From: DASXTK01 sp036505485
GTDB lineage: Bacteria > Actinomycetota > Acidimicrobiia > Acidimicrobiales > VFJN01
Direction of reading: 5' to 3'
DNA length: 23,142 bases
Assembly: GCA_036505485.1 (NCBI GenBank)
Contig: DASXTK010000501.1
Span: 1-23,142 of the forward strand
Below are positions 6,470 through 13,264 of the stretch, in pieces; positions within the stretch are counted from its first letter, which is position 1, and every line of letters begins with the position of its first letter. Made by a program: the position numbers and the translations under genes. Under the pieces are notes generated by a model. The model had not been told where the DNA came from. It ran no database searches and saw only the letters and a program-made list of their open reading frames with translations.

Positions 6470-7111
6470 CTAGAGGTTGGGGATCACCTCCCCGATGGTG
6501 GTGATGGGGAGGTAGGCGTAGCCGGCGGTGGTTGGGGTGTCGGCGTCGAGGCGGATGACCAACACGTCCTGGCCCACCGAGCGGACGGTTCCGCAGACCG
6601 GGCTCCGGCCGTCGAGGGGCACGAACATGGCCCGTTCCCGCTCCTCCGCCATCCCGATGATGCGCTCGACCAGCCGCACTTGGGGAGCCACCACCCGGTC
6701 GCCGGTCACCGGCGGAACCCCGGGCCGGGTCCGCACCGACGAGATCACCGCCGTCGACACCAGGACCGGGCCGGCTCCAGGCACCACCACCTGCACGAAG
6801 TCGACGCCGACCTGGTGGATCCGTCCGCAGTGCAGCCGCCCGCTGGTGGTGGTGATGGCCACCTCGGTCTGCCATTCGGCCAGGTCGACCAGGATCCCGG
6901 TGAGCGTGGCCTCCTCCTCGGCCTGCTGGCGCAGCCAGCGCTCGGCGGAACGTTCCTGCACCGCGGCGTCCACCCGGGCCTCCGCGACCCAACGATCCAG
7001 CCGGCCCTCCATGGCCTCGCCGAGCAGCTGGTCCAGCTCCGCCGAGCCGACGGCCTCGGCCCGGGACGGCAATCCCAGCCACCCAGCATCGTCATCTGGG
7101 GACGGCGGCAC
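6470..7111 (-). CDS. Unknown protein with a duplicated small beta module
   Basis: A 213-aa protein with no recognised family. Residues about 24-80 are charged and helical (ELDQLLGEAMEGRLDRWVAE, then RSAERWLRQQAEEEATLTGI), possibly a coiled coil. Two beta-rich segments follow that resemble each other. Residues 97-126 begin GRIHQVGVDFVQVV and end STAVISSV; residues 174-209 begin GTVRSVGQDVLVI and end PITTIGEV. The shared pattern G-x-[IV]-x-x-V-G-x-D-[FV]-[VL] is typical of small beta-barrels (Sm-like or PRC-barrel-like), but that is only a structural guess. There is no signal peptide or TM helix, so it is probably cytoplasmic. The GTG start lies eight bases after a TAGCCT -10 on the minus strand. 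It is divergent from phoH over a 97-nt region with mirrored promoter motifs. Confidence 0.65.
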   Translation of the reverse strand: MPPSPDDDAGWLGLPSRAEAVGSAELDQLLGEAMEGRLDRWVAEARVDAAVQERSAERWLRQQAEEEATLTGILVDLAEWQTEVAITTTSGRLHCGRIHQVGVDFVQVVVPGAGPVLVSTAVISSVRTRPGVPPVTGDRVVAPQVRLVERIIGMAEERERAMFVPLDGRSPVCGTVRSVGQDVLVIRLDADTPTTAGYAYLPITTIGEVIPNL

Positions 7112-7118
7112 GGCATCC

Positions 7119-7199
7119 GAGGCTAGAGCGGGGGTCTCGGGCCGACCGCCGGCTGACGGGGTTTTGTCGCGCGCAGCGCAGGAGCCGGGGCTCTAGGCT
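7119..7199. promoter_or_regulatory. Mirrored divergent promoters of the unknown gene and phoH
   Basis: AGGCTAGAGC (7120-7129) and GCTCTAGGCT (7190-7199) form a 10-bp inverted repeat with one mismatch. Each arm contains a TANNNT -10 pointing outward: TAGCCT on the minus strand at 7125-7120, eight bases before the GTG at 7111, and TAGGCT on the plus strand at 7194-7199, nine bases before the GTG at 7209. Both genes would have no or nearly no leader. No good -35 elements were found. Confidence 0.5.
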
Positions 7200-7208
7200 T
7201 TGGCTGCC

Positions 7209-8174
7209 GTGACGAGCACGCAGGTCAAGATCTCCATCCCTGGCAACCACCTCATGGCCGACCTGCTCGGCCATCGCGACGAACTCTTGCGAGTGGTGGA
7301 GGAAGCATTCGAGAACGTCGAGATCCACGTGCGCGGCAACGAGATCATGATCGCCGGCGACGAGGCCGACCGGGTCGCCCGACTGTTCCAGGAGCTGGTG
7401 TTGCTGTTGGAGCAAGGCCAACACCTCGAGCCGGCGACGGTGACCCGCACGGTCGAGATGGTTCTCTCCGATGAGCGGCCCTCGGAGGTCCTGACCGCCG
7501 AGGTGCTGCGGGCCTCCCGGGGACGATCGGTCCGACCCAAGTCCAGCGGCCAGAAGCACTACGTCGACGCCATCCGCGACAACGTCATCACCATCGGCAT
7601 CGGCCCGGCCGGTACCGGCAAGTCGTGGCTCGCGGTGGCCATGGCGGTGCAGGCCCTGCAGGCCAAGACCGTCGATCGGATCATCCTGACCCGCCCCGCG
7701 GTCGAGGCCGGCGAACGACTCGGCTTCCTGCCCGGCGATCTGACCGCCAAGATCGACCCCTACCTGCGCCCGCTGTACGACGCGCTGTTCGACATGATCG
7801 AGCCCGAGGGCGCGCAACGCCTGCTCGAGCGGGGCATGGTCGAGGTGGCCCCGCTGGCGTTCATGCGGGGGCGGACCCTCAACCGCAGCTTCATCATCCT
7901 CGACGAGGCCCAGAACACCACGCCCGAGCAGATGAAGATGTTCCTGACCCGCATCGGTTTCGGCTCACGGGCCGTGGTCACCGCCGACATGACCCAGGTC
8001 GACCTCCCGGTCGGACGCAGCGGGATGACCGGGTTGGACAAGATCCTGGCCGGCATCGACGGGCTGTCGTTCGTCTATCTCACCTCCCGCGACGTGGTGC
8101 GCCACCGCATCGTGCAGGACATCGTCAACGCCTACGAGCGCGCCGAGCCCGCCGCCCCGGCCGCCCCGGCCTGA
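7209..8174 (+). CDS. phoH: PhoH-like ATPase
   Basis: A 321-aa cytoplasmic P-loop ATPase of the PhoH/YbeZ family, thought to act with YbeY in RNA metabolism. An N-terminal KH-like segment (about 5-75, with VEIHVRGNEIMI) precedes the PhoH domain. Walker A is GPAGTGKS at 132-139. The family blocks LTRPAVEAGERLGFLPG (160-176) and KIDPYLRPLYDAL (181-193) are present, and the Walker B region is SFIILDEAQNTTPEQMKMF (227-245). GTG at 7209 is preferred over the in-frame TTG at 7200, which abuts the TAGGCT -10 and would lie upstream of the predicted transcription start. The C-terminus is a short Ala-Pro tail. The stop overlaps the ATG of ybeY (TGATG), so phoH, ybeY and corC form an operon. Confidence 0.93.
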   Translation: MTSTQVKISIPGNHLMADLLGHRDELLRVVEEAFENVEIHVRGNEIMIAGDEADRVARLFQELVLLLEQGQHLEPATVTRTVEMVLSDERPSEVLTAEVLRASRGRSVRPKSSGQKHYVDAIRDNVITIGIGPAGTGKSWLAVAMAVQALQAKTVDRIILTRPAVEAGERLGFLPGDLTAKIDPYLRPLYDALFDMIEPEGAQRLLERGMVEVAPLAFMRGRTLNRSFIILDEAQNTTPEQMKMFLTRIGFGSRAVVTADMTQVDLPVGRSGMTGLDKILAGIDGLSFVYLTSRDVVRHRIVQDIVNAYERAEPAAPAAPA

Positions 8175-8773
8175 TGAGCGGACCCGTACCCGAGCGGGGC
8201 CGTCCCGACGGAGACACGGGCGGGCCTCAACCATCCCGTCGCCCCCGGCGCCGCGGTCCCGAGGGCGCGGTCCAGGTCTTCGGCGCGGACGAGCAGTCCG
8301 AGCAGCCGGTGGAGGTCGACCGTTGGGTCCGTCTGGCCCACGACGTCCTCCTCGCCGAGGGTGTGGAAGGCGAGTCCGAGCTGTCGCTGCTGTTCGTGGA
8401 CGAGGCCGCCATGGCCGAGCTGAACCAACAGTTCATGGAGAAGTCCGGACCGACCGACGTGCTGGCGTTCCCGATCGACGACAGCGGGCCCATCGGCCGC
8501 TGGCCCGACGCCGGGACCACCGGTCCGGATCGGGCCGAGCCGGAAGGCGAAGATCTGCCCCTGCTGCTCGGCGATGTGGTCGTCTGTCCCTCGGTCGCTG
8601 CCCGCCAGGCACCTGAGCACGCCGGCACGTTCGAAGACGAGGTCGCCCTGCTCGTGGTCCACGGGGTGCTGCACGTGCTCGGCCACGACCATGCAGAGGA
8701 TGAGGAAGCGGAACGCATGCAGGCCCGCGAACGCGAGCTGCTCGACCGCTTCCATCACCAACGCAGTTCATGA
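8174..8773 (+). CDS. ybeY: Endoribonuclease/rRNA maturation factor YbeY
   Basis: A 199-aa protein of the UPF0054 family, a metal-dependent endoribonuclease involved in 16S rRNA 3'-end maturation and ribosome quality control. The metal site HGVLHVLGHDH (163-173) gives ligands H163, H167 and H173. Upstream, MAELNQQFMEKSGPTDVLAFP (80-100) is the typical core. The first ~48 residues are an Arg/Pro/Gly-rich extension without family resemblance, and an insert at about 104-127 (Gly/Asp/Pro-rich) lengthens the protein; most relatives are about 150-180 aa. The ATG overlaps the phoH stop (TGATG), which supports the long form, though a downstream start cannot be excluded. corC starts four bases after its stop. 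Confidence 0.9.
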   Translation: MSGPVPERGRPDGDTGGPQPSRRPRRRGPEGAVQVFGADEQSEQPVEVDRWVRLAHDVLLAEGVEGESELSLLFVDEAAMAELNQQFMEKSGPTDVLAFPIDDSGPIGRWPDAGTTGPDRAEPEGEDLPLLLGDVVVCPSVAARQAPEHAGTFEDEVALLVVHGVLHVLGHDHAEDEEAERMQARERELLDRFHHQRSS

Positions 8774-8776
8774 CCC

Positions 8777-10114
8777 ATGACCGGCGCTGACCTGGCCCTC
8801 CTGGCCGCGGCCGCGGCATTCCTGGTGGTCACCGGGTTCCTGGCCGCCGCGGACGCGGCTTTGGCGCGGGTGACCCGGGCCCGGGCCCTCACGCTCGCCG
8901 ACGAGAACCGCCGCGGTGCGTCCGCCCTGGTCGATCTGGTCACCCAGCCCGGCTCGTTCGTCGTTCCGCTCCGGCTGCTGTGGCTGATGGGTCTGCTCTC
9001 CGAGGCCGCCCTGGTCGGAGTGGTGGGCGACCGCCTCTGGGGCAGCGTGGGGGCGCTGGTGGCGGCGGTGGTGAACCTGGTGGTGGTGTTCGTGCTGGCC
9101 GAAGCCACGCCGCGGCGCTGGGCAGCGCGGCGACCGGACCGGGCCGCGCTGGCCGTCTCCCGGCCGGTGCGCACGCTGGTGGGGCTGGCTCCGGTCCGCC
9201 GGGTCGGCGATGCCCTGATCTGGTTGGCCAACGTCGTCGCACCGGGATCCGGTGGGGACCAAGGGCCGTACCTGGCCGGCCAGGATCCGCTGGCGTCGGC
9301 CATCGGCATCGACGACGGGGTGATCGAGCAGGACGAGCTGGAGCTGATCGAGTCGATCATCGACTTCGGCGACACCGTCGCCCGCGAGGTCATGGTCCCG
9401 CGGCCCGACATGATCACCGTCGACAAAGAATTTCGCGTCGCCGATGTCATCGAGGTGATGCTGCTCAACGGCTATAGCCGGGTCCCGGCGTGCGGGGAGG
9501 GTATCGACGACGTCGTCGGGCTGGTGTACGCAAAGGACCTCATGCGGGCCGAGCGCGATGGCAACGAGGACCGACCGGTGGCCGAGTTCCTGCGGCCGGC
9601 CACGTTCGTGCCCGAGACCCAGCGGCTGCCCGAGCTGCTGCGCGACATGCAGCAGCACCAGTTCCACATGGCCATCGTGCTGGACGAGTACGGCGGCACC
9701 TCGGGGCTCGTGACCCTCGAGGACATCATCGAGGAACTGGTGGGCGACATCCTCGACGAGTACGACGTCGAGGACCCGATGATGGAACCGCTGCCGGGTG
9801 GGGACGTGCTGGTGCGGGGCCGAACCCCGCTCGACGAGGTCAACGACCTGCTCAGCACCAACTTCCCCGAGGGCGACTGGGACACCGTGGGCGGTCTGGT
9901 CTACAGCCGGCTGGGCCACGTCCCGGTGGAGGGCGAGTCCGTGGTCATCGGCGGCTGGGTCCTCACCGCCCAGCGGGTCCAGGGTCGACGCATCAGCCGG
10001 GTCCGCATCTCGGCGCCCCCGGACAGCGACCCGGCCGAGTCCGCCGGGTCCGGTCAGGCCTCGAACGGGGCGAGTCCGGCCAACGCCGACGGTCTGCGAG
10101 GCGAACGCTCATGA
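8777..10114 (+). CDS. corC: CNNM/CBS-domain membrane protein, CorC/HlyC-like
   Basis: A 445-aa membrane protein of the hemolysin-C/CorC family (CNNM-CBS), linked in family members to Mg2+/Co2+ efflux or resistance. An N-terminal CNNM (DUF21) region (about 1-175) has TM helices at about 5-28, 62-84 and 90-109. The linker with EQDELELIESIIDFGD (184-199) and REVMVPRPDMITVD (203-216) leads into two CBS motifs (about 208-330), including HMAIVLDEYGGTSGLVTLED. A transporter-associated CorC domain is at about 340-413. The tail 414-445 is low complexity (Ser/Gly/Ala). ATG at 8777 follows the ybeY stop by three bases. Its own TGA overlaps the ATG of a TadE-like gene (ATGA), tying pilus genes to this housekeeping operon. 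Confidence 0.93.
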   Translation: MTGADLALLAAAAAFLVVTGFLAAADAALARVTRARALTLADENRRGASALVDLVTQPGSFVVPLRLLWLMGLLSEAALVGVVGDRLWGSVGALVAAVVNLVVVFVLAEATPRRWAARRPDRAALAVSRPVRTLVGLAPVRRVGDALIWLANVVAPGSGGDQGPYLAGQDPLASAIGIDDGVIEQDELELIESIIDFGDTVAREVMVPRPDMITVDKEFRVADVIEVMLLNGYSRVPACGEGIDDVVGLVYAKDLMRAERDGNEDRPVAEFLRPATFVPETQRLPELLRDMQQHQFHMAIVLDEYGGTSGLVTLEDIIEELVGDILDEYDVEDPMMEPLPGGDVLVRGRTPLDEVNDLLSTNFPEGDWDTVGGLVYSRLGHVPVEGESVVIGGWVLTAQRVQGRRISRVRISAPPDSDPAESAGSGQASNGASPANADGLRGERS

Positions 10115-10578
10115 CCCGGGCGGACGAACCGCCGGATTCCGGACAGGTCGGCGGGATCGAGGTCATCCCGCTGGGGGTGCTGGTCTTCGTGATCGGCACC
10201 CTGCTCATCGCCAACATCTGGGCCGTCATCGACGCCAAGGCTGCGGTCGACAGCGCGGCCCGGGAAGCCGCCCGCCACTACGTGGAGGCCGAGGTCGTCC
10301 GAGCCGGCGACGAACCCGGAGCCCGCCGGGCCGCGGTCGACGCCGGCCTGGAAGCACTGGCGGCGCATGGACGTGACCCAGCCGCGGGCGAGGTGTGGTT
10401 GAGCGGCGGCAACGGATTCGTCCGCTGTGCCCGAGCCGAGTTCACCGCCTCCTACCGGGTTCCGGCCCTGACGCTGCCGTGGATCGGCGGTTTCGGCGAG
10501 GGCTTCGAGGTGACCTCGACCCATAGCGAGCTGGTCGATCCACTCCGCGATGGCGTGCCCGGAGAGGCCTGTCTGTAG
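10111..10578 (+). CDS. TadE-like minor pilin / pseudopilin
   Basis: A 155-aa bitopic protein: a short polar head, one TM helix at about 18-38 (VIPLGVLVFVIGTLLIANIW), then an Ala-rich helix (AKAAVDSAAREAARHYVEA) typical of TadE-like proteins. A beta-rich external part (about 95-155) has two cysteines: VRCARAEFTASYRVPAL and the penultimate residue Cys154, which could pair. TadE-family proteins are minor pilins of Flp/Tad systems, processed by the prepilin peptidase. The ATG overlaps the corC stop (ATGA), and the next gene, TadG-like, starts two bases after its TAG. The main Tad operon lies about 5 kb away on the other strand. Assignment rests on architecture and the adjacent TadG-like protein. 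Confidence 0.75.
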   Translation: MTRADEPPDSGQVGGIEVIPLGVLVFVIGTLLIANIWAVIDAKAAVDSAAREAARHYVEAEVVRAGDEPGARRAAVDAGLEALAAHGRDPAAGEVWLSGGNGFVRCARAEFTASYRVPALTLPWIGGFGEGFEVTSTHSELVDPLRDGVPGEACL

Positions 10579-10580
10579 CC

Positions 10581-11006
10581 ATGCGGGGCGGGCGGGACGA
10601 CGGCGGCAGCGTGACGATGCTCATGCCGGCCTGTGTGCTGGTGGTGCTGGTGCTGGCCTCGATCGCGGTGGACATGACGTTGGTCCACCTGCGCCAGCGG
10701 CAGGCCTTCGACGCTGCCGCGGCGGCGGCCAACGACGCCGTGGTCGCCGGGGTCGATCCTGACGGCCTGCGGGGTGGCACGTACCGGCTCGATCCTGTCC
10801 GAGTCCGTCGGCTCGTGGGCCAGGCCATCGACGCCAGCGAGATCGCGACCCATCTGGCCGCTCCACCGGAGATCACCGTCGAGGCCGACACCGTGGCTGT
10901 CGTGCTCGAGGTGGAGGCTGACTACCTGTTCACGGCGGCGATGCCGGGAGCACCGGACGGCATGGTGGTGACGGCGAGGGCATCGGCCACTGCGGTGGCA
11001 CCATAA
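10581..11006 (+). CDS. TadG-like / Flp pilus-assembly membrane protein
   Basis: A 141-aa protein starting with RDDGGSVTMLMPACVLVVLV, the short basic and glycine-containing head followed by a TM helix (about 12-32) seen in TadE/TadG-like proteins. The TM helix is followed by HLRQRQAFDAAAAAANDAVVAG, the Ala-rich segment characteristic of actinobacterial TadG-like (Rv3655c/Rv3654c-type) secreted helical proteins. The remainder (about 60-141) is beta-rich and ends in ARASATAVAP. The ATG is two bases after the stop of the TadE-like gene, with no strong Shine-Dalgarno, so translational coupling is likely. It is probably a minor pilus component or pilus-associated envelope protein. It is shorter than proteobacterial TadG, which carries a von Willebrand domain absent here. 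Confidence 0.7.
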   Translation: MRGGRDDGGSVTMLMPACVLVVLVLASIAVDMTLVHLRQRQAFDAAAAAANDAVVAGVDPDGLRGGTYRLDPVRVRRLVGQAIDASEIATHLAAPPEITVEADTVAVVLEVEADYLFTAAMPGAPDGMVVTARASATAVAP

Positions 11007-11032
11007 AGACTTTAATTATTCTCCATACCTTC

Positions 11033-11061
11033 TCGACATACATCATAAGGTTCAATACCGT
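11033..11061 (+). promoter_or_regulatory. Promoter of the pseudokinase gene; leaderless-type
   Basis: The -35 TCGACA (11033-11038; 5 of 6 to TTGACA) and the -10 TACCGT (11056-11061) are separated by exactly 17 bases, the best-formed promoter in the window. The start ATG at 11070 is eight bases downstream of the -10, so the transcript begins at or just before the start codon. It lies in an AT-rich 63-nt gap. Confidence 0.7.
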
Positions 11062-11069
11062 GCCCATGC

Positions 11070-12500
11070 ATGAGCACGCGGGTCACCACGGCATGGCGGG
11101 AAAACGGACTCGTGGCCATCAAGGCCGCGAGCACCCCCGAGCAGATCGCGGACCTGGCCGTTGAAGCGGGCCGGCTGCGACAGGCTCGGCATCCCGGGGT
11201 CGTCGAGCTGGTCGATCACCGGGTCGGCGACGAGCGGGCGGAACTGCACCTGTCGTTCGCTGGGGAGCCCTTGGACGGCTGGCGGGGCACCGTGCCCCAG
11301 GCGGCCGGTCTGGTGGCCGCGATCGCGGCAACCGTCGCCGACCTCCACGATGTGGACGTCGTCCATGGCCGGATCGACCAGTCACATGTGCTGATCAGCA
11401 ACGACGGTCGACCCCGGTTGTGCGGCTTCGCACCGCTGCCGAGCGGTGCCTCGCCCGTTGACGACGTGGCGGCGCTGGGTCGGCTCCTGGAGGAGCTGGG
11501 GGAACGGGGCGCGGCGATGGACCGGGGTCGGCCGAGCGCGTTCCGGTGGCCGCGGGTCCACGTCGCCGAGCATCGGGCCCTGTCCCAGCTGGTGCGGCAG
11601 GCCACCGACCCGACCCCGGCCCGACGACCGACGGCGCGGTCGCTGGCCCGCCTGATCCTGGCGGCGTTCCCCCAGGCCGAACTGGGTTCGAGCCGGCCGG
11701 ACCAGACTCCGCCAGCGGCGCCCGGACGAGGCGGTCGCAGCTTCACCGTGCCCATGAAGAACCGCATCGACCGGCTGCGGCGCGCGGCCTCGGAATCCGG
11801 CGACGACGAGTTGGGGCAGCGCATCGGGCGCCTGTTCGGAGACCAGACGCTGATCTCGCCCGACGACGTGTTCGTGGACCGGGCCTGGGTGCCAGCGCCT
11901 GACGTGGAACCAGCCGACCAGGACCTCGCACGTCACCTCCCACCTCTTCCCCGCATGCCTCGACGCACCCCGGGGCCCCGACGGCCGGTCTGGGTCGTCG
12001 GAACCCTGGGATGCATCGGTCTCGCCGTGGTCGCCGTTGGCGGCCTAGCTCTCAACGCCAGCGGCCCCGGCGACGGCGGCGCGTCAGAGTCGGCGGTCGC
12101 CCCTTCCCCGGCGACCGACCGGCTCTGCGCGCCGGCTGGGGGACGGACCGCCGATGTCGACGGCGACGGCTGTCCGGACGTGGTCGAGATCGTGGACGGC
12201 GTGGTCGTTGCTGCCGGCCAGCGCTGGGTCGTCGGCGATCCGGGCGATGCGCTCGCGGTCGGCGATTGGGATTGCGACGGGATCGCCACCCCGGCGCTCT
12301 ACCGGCCATCCACCGGGGACGTCTTCGTGTTCCCGGACTGGGCCGCCGCCGGCGCGCCCCTGGCAGTCGTCGCCGTGGCCCAGGTCAGCGGTGGTCGCGC
12401 GCTGGCCACCGCGCCCCGGACCACGACGGACGCGACCTGCGACGCCCTGGCGGTCGAGCTGTCGTCCGGAGCTCAACACCTGGTGCCGGTCGGGCCATGA
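11070..12500 (+). CDS. Membrane-anchored pseudokinase with external Ca-loop/FG-GAP-like segment
   Basis: A 476-aa protein. Residues about 1-200 resemble a Ser/Thr protein kinase fold: VAIKAAS with a candidate VAIK lysine (K18), HPGVVELVDH, then VVHGRIDQSHVLI (97-109) in place of HRDLKPxNIL, and LCGF (117-120) in place of DFG. The catalytic Asp of HRD, the Asn and the DFG Asp are all missing, so it should be a pseudokinase. The glycine-rich loop is also absent. A linker (about 205-305) leads to one TM helix (307-329). The outer part has two acidic loops, DVDGDGCPD (362-370) and DWDCDG (399-404). The latter, followed by ALYRPSTGDVFVF, matches FG-GAP/VCBS-type Ca2+ loops. Four external cysteines (353, 368, 401, 457) could form disulfides. 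It probably links envelope or pilus state to the cytoplasm; that role is inference. Confidence 0.75.
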   Translation: MSTRVTTAWRENGLVAIKAASTPEQIADLAVEAGRLRQARHPGVVELVDHRVGDERAELHLSFAGEPLDGWRGTVPQAAGLVAAIAATVADLHDVDVVHGRIDQSHVLISNDGRPRLCGFAPLPSGASPVDDVAALGRLLEELGERGAAMDRGRPSAFRWPRVHVAEHRALSQLVRQATDPTPARRPTARSLARLILAAFPQAELGSSRPDQTPPAAPGRGGRSFTVPMKNRIDRLRRAASESGDDELGQRIGRLFGDQTLISPDDVFVDRAWVPAPDVEPADQDLARHLPPLPRMPRRTPGPRRPVWVVGTLGCIGLAVVAVGGLALNASGPGDGGASESAVAPSPATDRLCAPAGGRTADVDGDGCPDVVEIVDGVVVAAGQRWVVGDPGDALAVGDWDCDGIATPALYRPSTGDVFVFPDWAAAGAPLAVVAVAQVSGGRALATAPRTTTDATCDALAVELSSGAQHLVPVGP

Positions 12501-13255
12501 GGACCCGGTCTGTCTTCGCTGGGTTGGCCGCAGTCGCCGGTGTCGGATGGGGATTGGCCCATCGGACCCCAGAGGCGTTCACCATCCCCTTCGATTCGCT
12601 CGCAGCCTGGCAACGCTGGGCGGAGAGCTGTCCTCCGCCGGTGATGGCCGGTGCCGTCCTCCGGCTGGCTGCGCTCCTCGCCTGCGGCTACCTCGCTGGA
12701 GTGCTGGGGCTGGCGTTGCTGGCCGAGGTGATGGGATGGCGCCGGCTTGGGCTCGTGGCCGTTCACGCCCTGCCCAGGGCGTTGCGACGGACCATGACCG
12801 GCGGGGCGCAGGTCGGATTGGTTGCTGGCGTCCTCGTCGGGTCAGCAAGCCCCGTCGCCGCCGCTGCCGGCCGACTCAGCAGTCCACCACCTACCGCCAC
12901 CGCGACCATGTCGCAGATCGCCGGCCCCTCCGAGCCTTTCGTGGCTCCGCCGGCGACCGCGACGATGGTCCAGCTCGGGCCGGCGGGCGAGGAGCGGGCG
13001 ACGACTCCGCCGCCACAACCAACGTCGCCTCCCTCCCCGCCCGGCCCACCTCCGACTGCGACCACCGGCGAATGGGTCGTCCAACCCGGCGAGTCGTTCT
13101 GGTCGATCGCTGAGTCGCGAGTCGCCGGCGACGTTGCTCCGTATTGGCGCCAACTCATCGCCGCCAACCGCGATCGGCTGGTCGCCCCCGACCACCCGGA
13201 TCTCCTCATTCCGGGCCAGAACCTCGTAGTCCCCCCACCAAGCGAGCCGCAATAA
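12497..13255 (+). CDS. Three-TM LysM-domain envelope protein
   Basis: A 252-aa protein whose ATG overlaps the stop of the pseudokinase gene (ATGA). TM helices lie at about 4-20, 50-77 and 103-123, followed by a long Pro/Thr-rich linker (about 127-190) suited to crossing the cell wall. The C-terminal LysM domain (192-246) includes EWVVQPGESFWSIAE, YWRQLIAANRDRL and LLIPGQNLVVP. LysM domains bind N-acetylglucosamine-containing glycans such as peptidoglycan. Similar TM-plus-LysM proteins occur near Tad pilus genes in actinobacteria. Here it presumably anchors the pilus machine or the partner pseudokinase to peptidoglycan. The LysM domain call is firm and the role is inferred from context. Confidence 0.85.
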   Translation: MRTRSVFAGLAAVAGVGWGLAHRTPEAFTIPFDSLAAWQRWAESCPPPVMAGAVLRLAALLACGYLAGVLGLALLAEVMGWRRLGLVAVHALPRALRRTMTGGAQVGLVAGVLVGSASPVAAAAGRLSSPPPTATATMSQIAGPSEPFVAPPATATMVQLGPAGEERATTPPPQPTSPPSPPGPPPTATTGEWVVQPGESFWSIAESRVAGDVAPYWRQLIAANRDRLVAPDHPDLLIPGQNLVVPPPSEPQ

Positions 13256-13264
13256 TGAATCGAG

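Noticed and set aside
7200..7208. TTG at 7200 as the phoH start
   Set aside because: It directly abuts the TAGGCT -10 element and would not be transcribed; the GTG at 7209 fits better.
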